Shown here piece after piece: positions 6,583-13,324 of a stretch of DNA of 20,328 bases. Numbering within the stretch: the first letter of the stretch is position 1; every line of letters starts with the position of its first letter. The notes under the pieces were generated by a model, which saw only the letters and a list, made by a program, of their open reading frames with translations, was not told where the DNA came from and searched no databases. The translations under genes were made by a program, and so were the position numbers. Origin of the DNA: an uncultured Bacillota bacterium. Its GTDB lineage: Bacteria > Bacillota > Limnochordia > Limnochordales > ZCTH02-B6. The DNA is taken from positions 1 to 20,328 of the forward strand of contig CALFSR010000011.1 of the NCBI GenBank assembly GCA_937916565.1, in the 5' to 3' direction.

Positions 6583-7838
6583 GCACGCTGGAGACGAAGC
6601 AGACAACGTTGGCCGACTACGCCCCGATCGTCGGCGAGAGCGTCATCCGGCAGCTCGAGCGGCTGGCGGAGCCGTTCCGGGGCAAGCGGTTCGTGCACGT
6701 CAACTCGACCCGCGTCGGCGGCGGCGTGGCCGAGATCCTAGAGAAAATGGTTCCCCTCATGCGGGAGCTCGGCATCGACGCGACGTGGGAAGTCATCACC
6801 GGCACGCCGGACTTTTTCCAGTGCACCAAGTCGTTCCACAACGCCCTGCAGGGCGACCCGGTGGACATCCCCGAGCGGCTTTTGCGGGAGTACGAAGAGG
6901 TCAACCGGCGCAACGCCGAGGAGCTCAAGGACAAGCTGGCCGACGCGGACTTCGTGCTTATCCACGATCCCCAGCCCGCGCCGCTGCTCAAGTTCATTGG
7001 AAACCGCAAGGGCACGTGGCTGTGGCGCTGCCACATCGACGCCAGCCGCCCGCAGCGCTGGGTGTGGCGCTACGTGCGCCAGTGGGTCGAGGCCTACGAC
7101 GGGAGCATCTTTTCGCTCCCGGCCTTTACGCAGGCGTTGCCGCACCCGCAGTTCGTCATCCCGCCCAGCATTGACCCGCTGAGCGACAAGAACCGGGAGC
7201 TCACGGCGGAGGAGGCGGCGTCGGCCTACACCCGCTTTGGGCTCGACCCCGAGCGCCCCCTCATCGTGCAGGTTTCCCGCTACGACCGCTTCAAGGACCC
7301 GGTAGGCGTTATCAAGGCGTACCGCATGGCCCGCCGCTACGTGCCGGGCCTGCAGCTGGTGCTCGTCGGCGGCGGCGCCACCGACGACCCCGAGGGCGAA
7401 GCGGTGCTGGCCGAGGTCCGGGAAGCCGCCGGGGACGACCCGGACATCCACGTCCTGGTGTTGCCGCCCGATTCCCACGTCGCCATCAACGCCCTCCAGC
7501 GGGCCGCCGACGTGGTGCTGCAAAAGTCGACCAAAGAAGGCTTCGGCCTTACGGTGTCCGAGGCTATGTGGAAGCACAAGCCGGTCATCGGCGGCAACGT
7601 GGGCGGCATCCGCCTGCAAGTTATCGACTACGAAACCGGCTTTTTGGTCAACTCACCCGAAGGCGCGGCCCTGCGCATCCGCTGGCTCCTGCAAAATCCC
7701 GACCGGCAGGCGCAGATCGGGGAGCGGGCCCGGGAGCACGTCAGGGAAAACTTCCTGCTCACCCGCCACCTGCGGGAGTACATGACGGCGTTTCTCGGCG
7801 TCCACTACGGAAACCGGCCCCGCGTCGAGCTCGGGTGA
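6579..7838 (+). CDS. treT: TreT-type trehalose synthase (trehalose glycosyltransferring synthase, GT4)
   Basis: The 419-residue GT-B glycosyltransferase resembles archaeal and thermophile TreT, which joins an NDP-glucose and glucose into trehalose, reversibly in some species. Visible motifs are VNSTRVGGGVAEIL (41-54), the TKSFHNALQG segment (83-92), HDPQP (129-133), WRCHID (149-154), VIPPSIDPLSDKN (193-205), VSRYDRFKD (232-240) and the GT4 E-x7-E signature EGFGLTVSE (E320, E328) followed by AMWKHKPVIG. The length is normal for the family. The ATG at 6579 has GGGGGTGAG five bases upstream and overlaps the previous stop, indicating translational coupling. Donor preference (ADP-, UDP- or GDP-glucose) cannot be read from the sequence. 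The following GalT-family gene could supply or consume the nucleotide sugar. Confidence 0.88.
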   Translation: MSTLETKQTTLADYAPIVGESVIRQLERLAEPFRGKRFVHVNSTRVGGGVAEILEKMVPLMRELGIDATWEVITGTPDFFQCTKSFHNALQGDPVDIPERLLREYEEVNRRNAEELKDKLADADFVLIHDPQPAPLLKFIGNRKGTWLWRCHIDASRPQRWVWRYVRQWVEAYDGSIFSLPAFTQALPHPQFVIPPSIDPLSDKNRELTAEEAASAYTRFGLDPERPLIVQVSRYDRFKDPVGVIKAYRMARRYVPGLQLVLVGGGATDDPEGEAVLAEVREAAGDDPDIHVLVLPPDSHVAINALQRAADVVLQKSTKEGFGLTVSEAMWKHKPVIGGNVGGIRLQVIDYETGFLVNSPEGAALRIRWLLQNPDRQAQIGERAREHVRENFLLTRHLREYMTAFLGVHYGNRPRVELG

Positions 7839-7876
7839 GGGCGGGCCACGCCGGTGATCGACGGGATGAGCGTCCG

Positions 7877-8920
7877 ATGAGCCACGAACTGCGTCAAGAT
7901 CCGTGCACCGGCCGGTGGGTGATCGTGGCGCCTGCCCGGGGCAGGCGTCCCGGCGCCCACGGGCCGGCGGGACAAGCGACAAGCGGCGAGGGCGGGGCGG
8001 CAAGCCCCGCCTTTGTCCCCACGTGCCCGTTTTGTCCGGGCAACGAAAATTCCACGCCTCCGGAAGTGTACCGGCTCGCGGCGCCGGACGGCGGCTGGCG
8101 GGCGCGGGTGGTGCCCAACCTGTTCCCCGCCGTCGCGCCGCTCGGGGAAGCGGGCGAAGCGGTGGACCCGTCTGCGTCCCTGTTTGCCCGGCAGCCCGCC
8201 GTCGGCGCGCACGAAGTCGTCATCGACACGCCGTTCCACAGCCGGCACCTCGCGGACATGGACCAGGCGGAGCTCGCGGCGCTGCTCGGGGTGTACCAGG
8301 CGCGCTACCGGGCGCTGGCAGCTCAACCCGGGGTCAAGTACGTGTCGCTGTTTCGCAACCACGGCCGCGACGCCGGTACGTCCCAGCCGCATCCCCACGC
8401 GCAGCTCATCGCGGTTCCCATCGTGCCCACGGACGTAAAGCAGCGCTGGGACAAAGCCGCCCGCTACCAAGCGGAAACCGGCCGCTGCCTGTATTGCGAC
8501 CTGCTGGCCGCGGAGCGCTCGGGCGAGCGCCTTGTGCTGGACACCGGCGCCTTCGTCGCGGCCTGCGCCTACGCGCCCCGGTTTCCTTTTGAGACGTGGA
8601 TCCTGCCCGCTCAGTGCCGGGAGGACTTCGGTGCGGCCGGCGAGGCGGAACTCGCGGAGCTCGCCGAGGCGCTGCGCCGGGTTCTGGCGGCCCTGCGGCA
8701 GGCGATGGGCGATCCGCCCTTCAACCTTGTGTTCCACAGTGCGCCAGCGCCCGCGACGGATGGCACGATGGGACCTCCGGCCCATGCCGGGCGGTTTCAC
8801 TGGCACCTGCAGATCGTGCCCCGCACGACCCGCCAGGCGGGCTTTGAGATCGGCACCGAGATGGCCATCGTGGCCGTGCCGCCGGAGCTGGCGGCGGCGG
8901 AGCTGCGGGCCTGCCTTTAG
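7877..8920 (+). CDS. galT: Galactose-1-phosphate uridylyltransferase family protein
   Basis: The 347-residue HIT-superfamily enzyme moves a nucleotidyl group between hexose-1-phosphates and nucleotide sugars. The nucleophile is H174 in SQPHPHAQ (169-176). Candidate zinc ligands are C50 and C53 in CPFCPGNE, H121 in TPFHSRHL and H172. A second pair, CLYC (204-207), and the late FHWHLQIVPR motif (307-316) are also typical. The start ATG at 7877 lies seven bases after a weak GGGATGAG site, 38 bases after the treT stop. Position in the trehalose operon suggests it works on glucose-1-phosphate or NDP-glucose rather than in a classical Leloir pathway, since no galK or galE is present. An ADP-glucose phosphorylase-like activity is an alternative. 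The stop overlaps that of the convergent acylphosphatase gene. Confidence 0.85.
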   Translation: MSHELRQDPCTGRWVIVAPARGRRPGAHGPAGQATSGEGGAASPAFVPTCPFCPGNENSTPPEVYRLAAPDGGWRARVVPNLFPAVAPLGEAGEAVDPSASLFARQPAVGAHEVVIDTPFHSRHLADMDQAELAALLGVYQARYRALAAQPGVKYVSLFRNHGRDAGTSQPHPHAQLIAVPIVPTDVKQRWDKAARYQAETGRCLYCDLLAAERSGERLVLDTGAFVAACAYAPRFPFETWILPAQCREDFGAAGEAELAELAEALRRVLAALRQAMGDPPFNLVFHSAPAPATDGTMGPPAHAGRFHWHLQIVPRTTRQAGFEIGTEMAIVAVPPELAAAELRACL

Positions 8921-9234
8921 CGGATGAAAAAGTCGTTCCAGGCGTGCCCCGAGGCCGCGGGCGGCGGTACGTCTTGCACCTCCCGCACCACGGCCCAGCG
9001 GGGGCCTTGCGCGAGGTAGTCGCGTAAGAGCGCCAGCGTCTCCGGGGCACCCTGGGCGACGACCTCAACCGAACCGTCGGGCATGTTGCGAACCCAGCCC
9101 GTCAGCCCCAAGGCGCGGCCGTTGCGCTGCACAAAGGCTCGGAACCCGACGCCCTGCACCCGCCCCCGCACGCGCCAAGCGCGCACCGTCGTTTCGGGCG
9201 CCGTCCCGAGCGGCCCAGTCGAATGATCCTGCAT
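8917..9234 (-). CDS. acyP: Acylphosphatase
   Basis: The 105-residue protein is a small cytoplasmic acylphosphatase, hydrolysing carboxyl-phosphate anhydrides such as acetyl or 1,3-bisphosphoglyceryl phosphate. The phosphate-binding signature GRVQGVGFRAFV contains the catalytic Arg (R32), and GWVRNMPDGSVEVVAQG contains the catalytic Asn (N50). The first 15 or so residues are an unconserved extension. The start ATG has a strong GGAGGAGG eight bases upstream. Its stop codon overlaps the galT stop on the other strand. Confidence 0.93.
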   Translation of the reverse strand: MQDHSTGPLGTAPETTVRAWRVRGRVQGVGFRAFVQRNGRALGLTGWVRNMPDGSVEVVAQGAPETLALLRDYLAQGPRWAVVREVQDVPPPAASGHAWNDFFIR

Positions 9235-9262
9235 TGTGTCGTCCTCCTCCTTGCCCTATACT
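9234..9262 (+). promoter_or_regulatory. Sigma-A type promoter for the yitT-family gene
   Basis: TTGTGT (9234-9239) and TATACT (9257-9262) are separated by 17 bases. Transcription would begin near 9270, giving a leader of about 65 bases. The site overlaps the acyP ribosome binding region. It excludes the upstream GTG (9236) as start of the yitT-family gene. Confidence 0.6.
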
Positions 9263-9334
9263 GGAGGACAGTCCGATGCCGTGCAACCGCCCGCACCAGG
9301 GCGTGATCCGTTGCCGGCTTTGGAGGTCCAGTCG

Positions 9335-10231
9335 ATGCCACAGGCGACGGAAACCCGGGATAAGCAGGGATGGTGGCGCGAGCGCTGGCCCGCCGTGCGG
9401 GCGGCCTTTATCGCGTATGTGGGCGTGACGGCCGGCGTGACGCTCGTCGCCCTTGGCCTCAACTGGTTTCTCGTGCCAAACCGCCTTGCGGCCGGCGGCG
9501 TGAGCGGCCTCGCGGTCGTCGTGTACCATCTTTTCCGGGTGCCGGTAGGCGTCACCATGCTCGCCGTCAACATCCCGCTCTTCCTCTTGGCCGCCCGGGT
9601 GCTGGGGGTAGCCGCCGGCGCCCGCAGCGTCTTTGGCTCGGTGGCGCTCTCCGTCGCGGTCGACGCCCTGGCGCCGTACTTGCGCCCGCTCACCGAAGAT
9701 CCCGTGCTGGCCGCCATCTACGGCGGCGTCCTCGTCGGCATCGGCGTCGGCATCACGTACCGGTTCGGCGGCTCCACCGGCGGCACCGCCCTGGGCGCCC
9801 GCCTCATCCATCACTACCTGCACATCGGTACGGGCCGCGCCATGCTGCTGGCGGACGGAATCGTCATCCTGGCCGCGGGCCTCGCGTTTGGGCCGGAGCT
9901 GGCGCTATATGCGTTGCTGTCGGTGTTCGTCACCATGCGGGTCATCGACCTACTCGAAGAAGGCACGCCCTACGCCAAGGCGGCCATCATCGTCTCGGAC
10001 GTTCCCGACCAGGTCGCAAGCCGCGTCCTGCACGAACTTAACCGGGGCGCCACGGCGCTCATGGGCCGGGGCCTTTACACCGGCCGCGACCGGGACATCC
10101 TCCTGGTCATCGTCTCCCGCGACGAAGTGGGCCGCCTGAAGCAACTTGTCCGCAGCACCGACCCGAGCGCGTTCGTCGTCATCTCCGACGTCCACGAAGC
10201 CCTCGGCGAAGGTTTTCGCCGCTTGACATAA
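9335..10231 (+). CDS. YitT family membrane protein with C-terminal DUF2179 domain
   Basis: The 298-residue integral membrane protein has about five hydrophobic segments in residues 24-205, including the conserved VPNRLAAGGVSGLA (47-60) and FGGSTGGTALGA (144-155) loops. A soluble C-terminal DUF2179 domain (about 215-295) ends in the typical VISDVHEALGEGF. This layout is the YitT family of Bacillota; the biochemical function is not established. The ATG at 9335 is chosen because GGAGGT at 9323-9328 sits just upstream and because a promoter overlaps the longer frame starting at 9236. Confidence 0.88.
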   Translation: MPQATETRDKQGWWRERWPAVRAAFIAYVGVTAGVTLVALGLNWFLVPNRLAAGGVSGLAVVVYHLFRVPVGVTMLAVNIPLFLLAARVLGVAAGARSVFGSVALSVAVDALAPYLRPLTEDPVLAAIYGGVLVGIGVGITYRFGGSTGGTALGARLIHHYLHIGTGRAMLLADGIVILAAGLAFGPELALYALLSVFVTMRVIDLLEEGTPYAKAAIIVSDVPDQVASRVLHELNRGATALMGRGLYTGRDRDILLVIVSRDEVGRLKQLVRSTDPSAFVVISDVHEALGEGFRRLT

Positions 10232-10247
10232 AAGCGTGGCATCAAGA

Positions 10248-10261
10248 AGGGGCAGGCCCCT
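10248..10261. terminator. Possible terminator between the yitT-family gene and tpx
   Basis: AGGGG (10248-10252) and CCCCT (10257-10261) form a short stem with a four-base loop in the 71-base gap between convergent genes. There is no T-run, so the call rests mainly on position. Confidence 0.25.
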
Positions 10262-10302
10262 GGAGACCCGCCCCCGACTTCTCCTGTTTGTCGCTCCCGG
10301 AG

Positions 10303-10800
10303 CTACTTGGCCTCCCGGGCCGCCGCCAACGCCGCCTCGTAGTTGGGGTGGTCGCTGACGACGGGCACGATCTCCTTGTAGGTGATCTTGTTGCTCGAGT
10401 CGACCACAAAGACCGCCCGGGCCAAGAGGCGCTTCTCCTGGATCAGCACGCCGTAGTTGAGGCCAAAAGACGCGTCGCGATGGTCCGACAGCGTCTGCAC
10501 CCGCTCGATGCCTTCGGCGGCGCACCAGCGCTTCTGGGCAAAGGGCAGGTCCATGCTGATCACGTACACCTGGACGTTGCCCAGCTTGCTCGCTTCCTCG
10601 TTGAAACGCCGCGTCTCCGCGCTGCACACGCCGGTGTCCAGCGACGGCACGGACGCGATCAAGCGCACGCCCGAGGTGTCCCGGAAATGAAACTCGGACC
10701 CGTCGTTGGCGATCACGGTAAAATCGGGCGCTTCCTGGCCCACCTCAACGGGCGTACCGGCCAGCGCAACCGGCTTGCCGCCCATCATGACCTGGCTCAT
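10303..10800 (-). CDS. tpx: Thiol peroxidase (atypical 2-Cys peroxiredoxin)
   Basis: The 165-residue Tpx reduces hydrogen peroxide and alkyl hydroperoxides using thioredoxin. The peroxidatic cysteine is C59 in PSLDTGVCSAETRRFNEEA, and the resolving cysteine is C93 in KRWCAAEGI, the spacing expected for Tpx. DHRDASFGLNYGVLI is also typical. The ATG at 10800 is chosen because a GGGAGGGA site lies directly upstream. The frame is open for another 68 codons, but that stretch covers tandem repeats and has no family similarity. It lies downstream of the pilus operon on the same strand, after a 280-base gap, and is probably transcribed independently. Confidence 0.94.
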   Translation of the reverse strand: MSQVMMGGKPVALAGTPVEVGQEAPDFTVIANDGSEFHFRDTSGVRLIASVPSLDTGVCSAETRRFNEEASKLGNVQVYVISMDLPFAQKRWCAAEGIERVQTLSDHRDASFGLNYGVLIQEKRLLARAVFVVDSSNKITYKEIVPVVSDHPNYEAALAAAREAK

Positions 10801-10823
10801 AGGTGTCCCTCCCTGACAGTGGT

Positions 10824-10854
10824 TGCCCTGCGGGCCATGCGGGCGCCGCAGGCA
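10824..10854 (-). promoter_or_regulatory. Hairpin in the tpx mRNA leader
   Basis: TGC-C-CTGCGG and CCGCAGGCA form a nine-pair stem with one bulged C and a 12-base loop, ending about 24 bases before the tpx start codon. It could affect translation or mRNA stability. No T-run follows it. Confidence 0.35.
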
Positions 10855-10893
10855 CCCACAGTGTTTCCACCGGAGTACGAGGAATTCCTTCCC

Positions 10894-10980
10894 CGGCGGC
10901 CGGGCGCCACTGCGGCGGCCGGGCGTCACTGCGGCGGCCGGGCGCCACTGCACCGGCCGGGCGCCACTGCACCGGCCGGT
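10894..10980. repeat. 19-bp tandem repeat array upstream of tpx
   Basis: Four 19-base units lie head to tail at 10894-10912, 10913-10931, 10932-10950 and 10951-10969, followed by a partial fifth to 10980. Unit one reads CGGCGGCCGGGCGCCACTG; the others differ at one to three bases. Each contains the palindromes CGGCCG or CCGGCC and usually GGCGCC. There are no spacers. Nineteen is not a multiple of three, so this is not a coding repeat. The array ends in the palindrome CACCGGCCGGTG (10970-10981). Confidence 0.85.
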
Positions 10981-11028
10981 GTGCGCCATCTCTGCTGCGC
11001 CCATGACCGCCAGCGCTACGCCGAGAGC

Positions 11029-11092
11029 GCCGGTGCTGCGCTAGAGCCGCTGCTACGGTGCCAAGACCGCCGGTGCCGCGCTAAAACCGCTG
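11029..11092. repeat. Imperfect direct repeat duplicating the 3' end of the prepilin peptidase gene
   Basis: The 24 bases at 11029-11052 match 11069-11092 at 21 positions with a period of 40. The second copy contains the last codons and stop of the prepilin peptidase gene, so the first looks like a duplicated gene tail in the intergenic space. Confidence 0.6.
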
Positions 11093-11812
11093 GGCGAGGA
11101 CAAGGGCAACAATTGCTCCCGCGGCGAGGAACGGGCCAAAGGGAAGCGGCTGCCCGCGCTGGTGCCGGCCGGCGAGCAGCATGCTCCCGCCCACGACGGT
11201 GCCGATGAGGCTGGCGAAAAACAGCGCCTTAAGCACGTCGACGGGCCCTACAAACGCGCCGATGAGGGCCAGCAGCTTGGCGTCGCCTCCGCCCATAGCG
11301 CCGCGGGTGAGGACACGTATGAGCCACAGCAGCCCGTACCCGAGGGCGGCGCCTAAGAGGGCGCTCGTCCACGGCACGTAGCTCACGCCCGCGACCGCCA
11401 GGCCGAGGCCGGCCGCGATGCCGGGCAGGGTGATCTTGTCCGGCAGCAGCAGGCGCTCTAGGTCGACGAGGCTCAAGATAACGAGGAAGCTAAGAAACAC
11501 GATACCCGAGATCGTTAGAGGCCACCGCCCGCCGGAAATCCAGTGGGAAGCAGCGAAGGCGGCACCGCTCGCGAGCTCGACCAGCAAATAGCGGAACGGG
11601 AGGGGATGCCCGCAGTACCGGCACCGCCGCCGCTGGATGAGGAAACTGACAACCGGAATCAGGTCAAGCGGCCCCAGCCGGTGGCCGCAATACGGGCACG
11701 CCGACGGCGGCGCCACGATGGACCGCCCCTCGGGCACACGCCCGGCGACCACACCGTAGAAGCTTCCGAAGAACAGCCCGGCCACGGCCAAGCCCAGCAT
11801 TTCCCACGCCAT
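11081..11812 (-). CDS. pilD: Type IV prepilin peptidase / N-methyltransferase
   Basis: The 243-residue polytopic membrane aspartic protease cleaves the leader of type IV prepilins and usually N-methylates the new N-terminus. Catalytic aspartates are D117 (SLVDLE) and D177 in GAMGGGDAKLL. The methylase-associated zinc-like tetracysteine is intact: CPYCG (39-43) and CRYCG (64-68). LPFGPFLAAGA near the C-terminus is conserved. About seven to eight hydrophobic segments are visible. It is the last gene of the pilus operon, 15 bases after the PilX-like gene. The ribosome binding site is poor: the nearest GGAGG lies about 17 bases or more upstream, inside the preceding gene, so translation may depend on coupling. 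Its substrates are likely the two pilin-like proteins encoded just upstream. Confidence 0.93.
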   Translation of the reverse strand: MAWEMLGLAVAGLFFGSFYGVVAGRVPEGRSIVAPPSACPYCGHRLGPLDLIPVVSFLIQRRRCRYCGHPLPFRYLLVELASGAAFAASHWISGGRWPLTISGIVFLSFLVILSLVDLERLLLPDKITLPGIAAGLGLAVAGVSYVPWTSALLGAALGYGLLWLIRVLTRGAMGGGDAKLLALIGAFVGPVDVLKALFFASLIGTVVGGSMLLAGRHQRGQPLPFGPFLAAGAIVALVLAQRF

Positions 11813-11827
11813 CAGGTCGATGCAGCA

Positions 11828-13324
11828 TCAGTCCTCCGCCACACGGGACCGGCAGTTAAAGCAGAAGTGCCACTCCAGCGTCTCGACGACATCCTTGTCT
11901 ACAGGCTCCTGAGGCTGCTGCGCGCCCGGCCTGGGCCCAAAGCTCAAAGGCAGCGCATCGAAGCTGTTGGTCGGGCGCGTAATGGCGGCTCCGCCCTCGG
12001 CCCGCACGCTGTTGCCCACGACCATGCCCACCCGGGCGCCGCCTCCTACGACGATGTGCGCCGCAGGCGCATAGAGGATGCTATCCTGGGTCAGATTTGC
12101 CCCGCCGTTGATGGTGATCTGCTTTCCCGCGGAGAAAATCAAGGCCTGGGGGCCAAACGAACCGGCCACGTGGACGTTAGCGTTTTTTACAAAGATTGCT
12201 CCTCTGAAGTTGAATCCTGAGGCCAACGTCAGCTGGCTCTGGCCGGCGTAGTAGATGACCGCCTGCAGCGGGTCGCCGTTGATGTTGAAGTACTTGTCGG
12301 CGAGGTTGAGGGTCTCATCCACGTACAGGTGCAGGCGCCCACCTCCCGTCACCTCCACGCTGCCGTGCCCCTCCACCCGGAACGACCGGGCGCGGATGAA
12401 CAGATCTCTGCCGCCGGTCTCAAAGACAACCTTGTACTGTCCGCTGCCGGCATAGATGGAATCGTAATGGCCGTGCTCGCTGATGGTAATGACCGGGTTG
12501 TCCCACCGGGTCTGCACCGAGCCGCGAGCGGGCAGGCCGGTGAAAGGCGCCGGGAACTCCGGCAGGGGATATTCCCTCTCCTCGGCCAGCGGCAGAATCG
12601 ATCCGCCTAGGGTAATCCAGTCGGGGACCGAGACGCCGGCCTCGGCCTCAGCCTGGGAATCGGCTCGCACGAGGACGTTTCCGTGGATGTTCGCGCCTCC
12701 CTCGAGCTTGATGGCTTCCGCCCTCCGCGAGTTGGTCCCGGCCGCGCCATAAGCCTGAGCGCCGCCGACCAGGTGAACGGCGGGATGGTTGGCCCCGTCC
12801 CCGGCGACTGCAAACACGGCCGCATCCAGCTTGACCTCCCGGTACGCCGGTAGTTGGACGGGGGGCGTCTCGTCGAGGGAGTCGTCGCTTGGCTGCTCCG
12901 GCTGCGGCAACTCCCGTGGCCTCGCGACCTTGGCCCTCAGCGACCGGGACTGGCCGGCGACCATGCCGGTGACGATGATGTAGTCGTTCTCCGCGTCATA
13001 CTCAACGGCAAAAGTGGCAGGAAACCTGTCCGACCCCAGCAGCGCCCAGTCTCCAAACAACTGCTCCAGCAGCGCTACGTACTCCGGATTGTCCAGATCG
13101 TCCAGCGCTGCCAGCCCTTCGGTTTTCAGCCGGTACGCCACGTAGTTGACCCCGGATTCGGCGGCGATGAACGCCGTCGTCGTATCCGACTCCTGCATGG
13201 TGAAAAGGGCGCCGGTCGGGATCAGGCGCGTGGCGGCGCCAAGGGATCCGACTGCAAACAACCCAGCCACCATGATCCACAGGAGCACGCTTCCCGCTTC
13301 ATTGCCCGTCGCCCGCCTAGTCAT
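11828..13324 (-). CDS. PilX-like pilus assembly protein with beta-helix-like body
   Basis: The 498-residue protein begins with GNEAGSVLLWIMVAGLFAV (7-25), one membrane segment, followed by AAESGVNYVAYRL (54-66). This is the PilX N-terminal pattern of minor pilus components. Residues about 165-450 are rich in short hydrophobic strands separated by Gly-Gly-Ala turns (GGAQ 188, GGAN 209, GGAN 407, GGAR 428, GGAA 444, approximate positions). This suggests a right-handed beta-helix or bactofilin/DUF7305-like fold exposed outside the membrane. The only two cysteines form CFNC (488-491) near the C-terminus. The start ATG overlaps the preceding pilin gene by eight bases. The family domain name is from memory. 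A role as pilus tip or adhesin-like subunit is inferred. Confidence 0.75.
   Translation of the reverse strand: MTRRATGNEAGSVLLWIMVAGLFAVGSLGAATRLIPTGALFTMQESDTTTAFIAAESGVNYVAYRLKTEGLAALDDLDNPEYVALLEQLFGDWALLGSDRFPATFAVEYDAENDYIIVTGMVAGQSRSLRAKVARPRELPQPEQPSDDSLDETPPVQLPAYREVKLDAAVFAVAGDGANHPAVHLVGGAQAYGAAGTNSRRAEAIKLEGGANIHGNVLVRADSQAEAEAGVSVPDWITLGGSILPLAEEREYPLPEFPAPFTGLPARGSVQTRWDNPVITISEHGHYDSIYAGSGQYKVVFETGGRDLFIRARSFRVEGHGSVEVTGGGRLHLYVDETLNLADKYFNINGDPLQAVIYYAGQSQLTLASGFNFRGAIFVKNANVHVAGSFGPQALIFSAGKQITINGGANLTQDSILYAPAAHIVVGGGARVGMVVGNSVRAEGGAAITRPTNSFDALPLSFGPRPGAQQPQEPVDKDVVETLEWHFCFNCRSRVAED

Noticed and set aside
10894..10980. CRISPR array
   Set aside because: The 19-base units are directly tandem with no spacers and no cas genes nearby.
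10801..11004. N-terminal extension of tpx through the tandem repeats
   Set aside because: Tpx proteins start where the ATG at 10800 places them; the extension encodes repeat-derived Arg/Pro/Gly residues and crosses a hairpin.
10288..11208. Plus-strand open frame of 306 codons antisense to tpx and crossing the repeats
   Set aside because: No family resemblance, no ribosome binding site, and it overlaps two well supported genes on the other strand.
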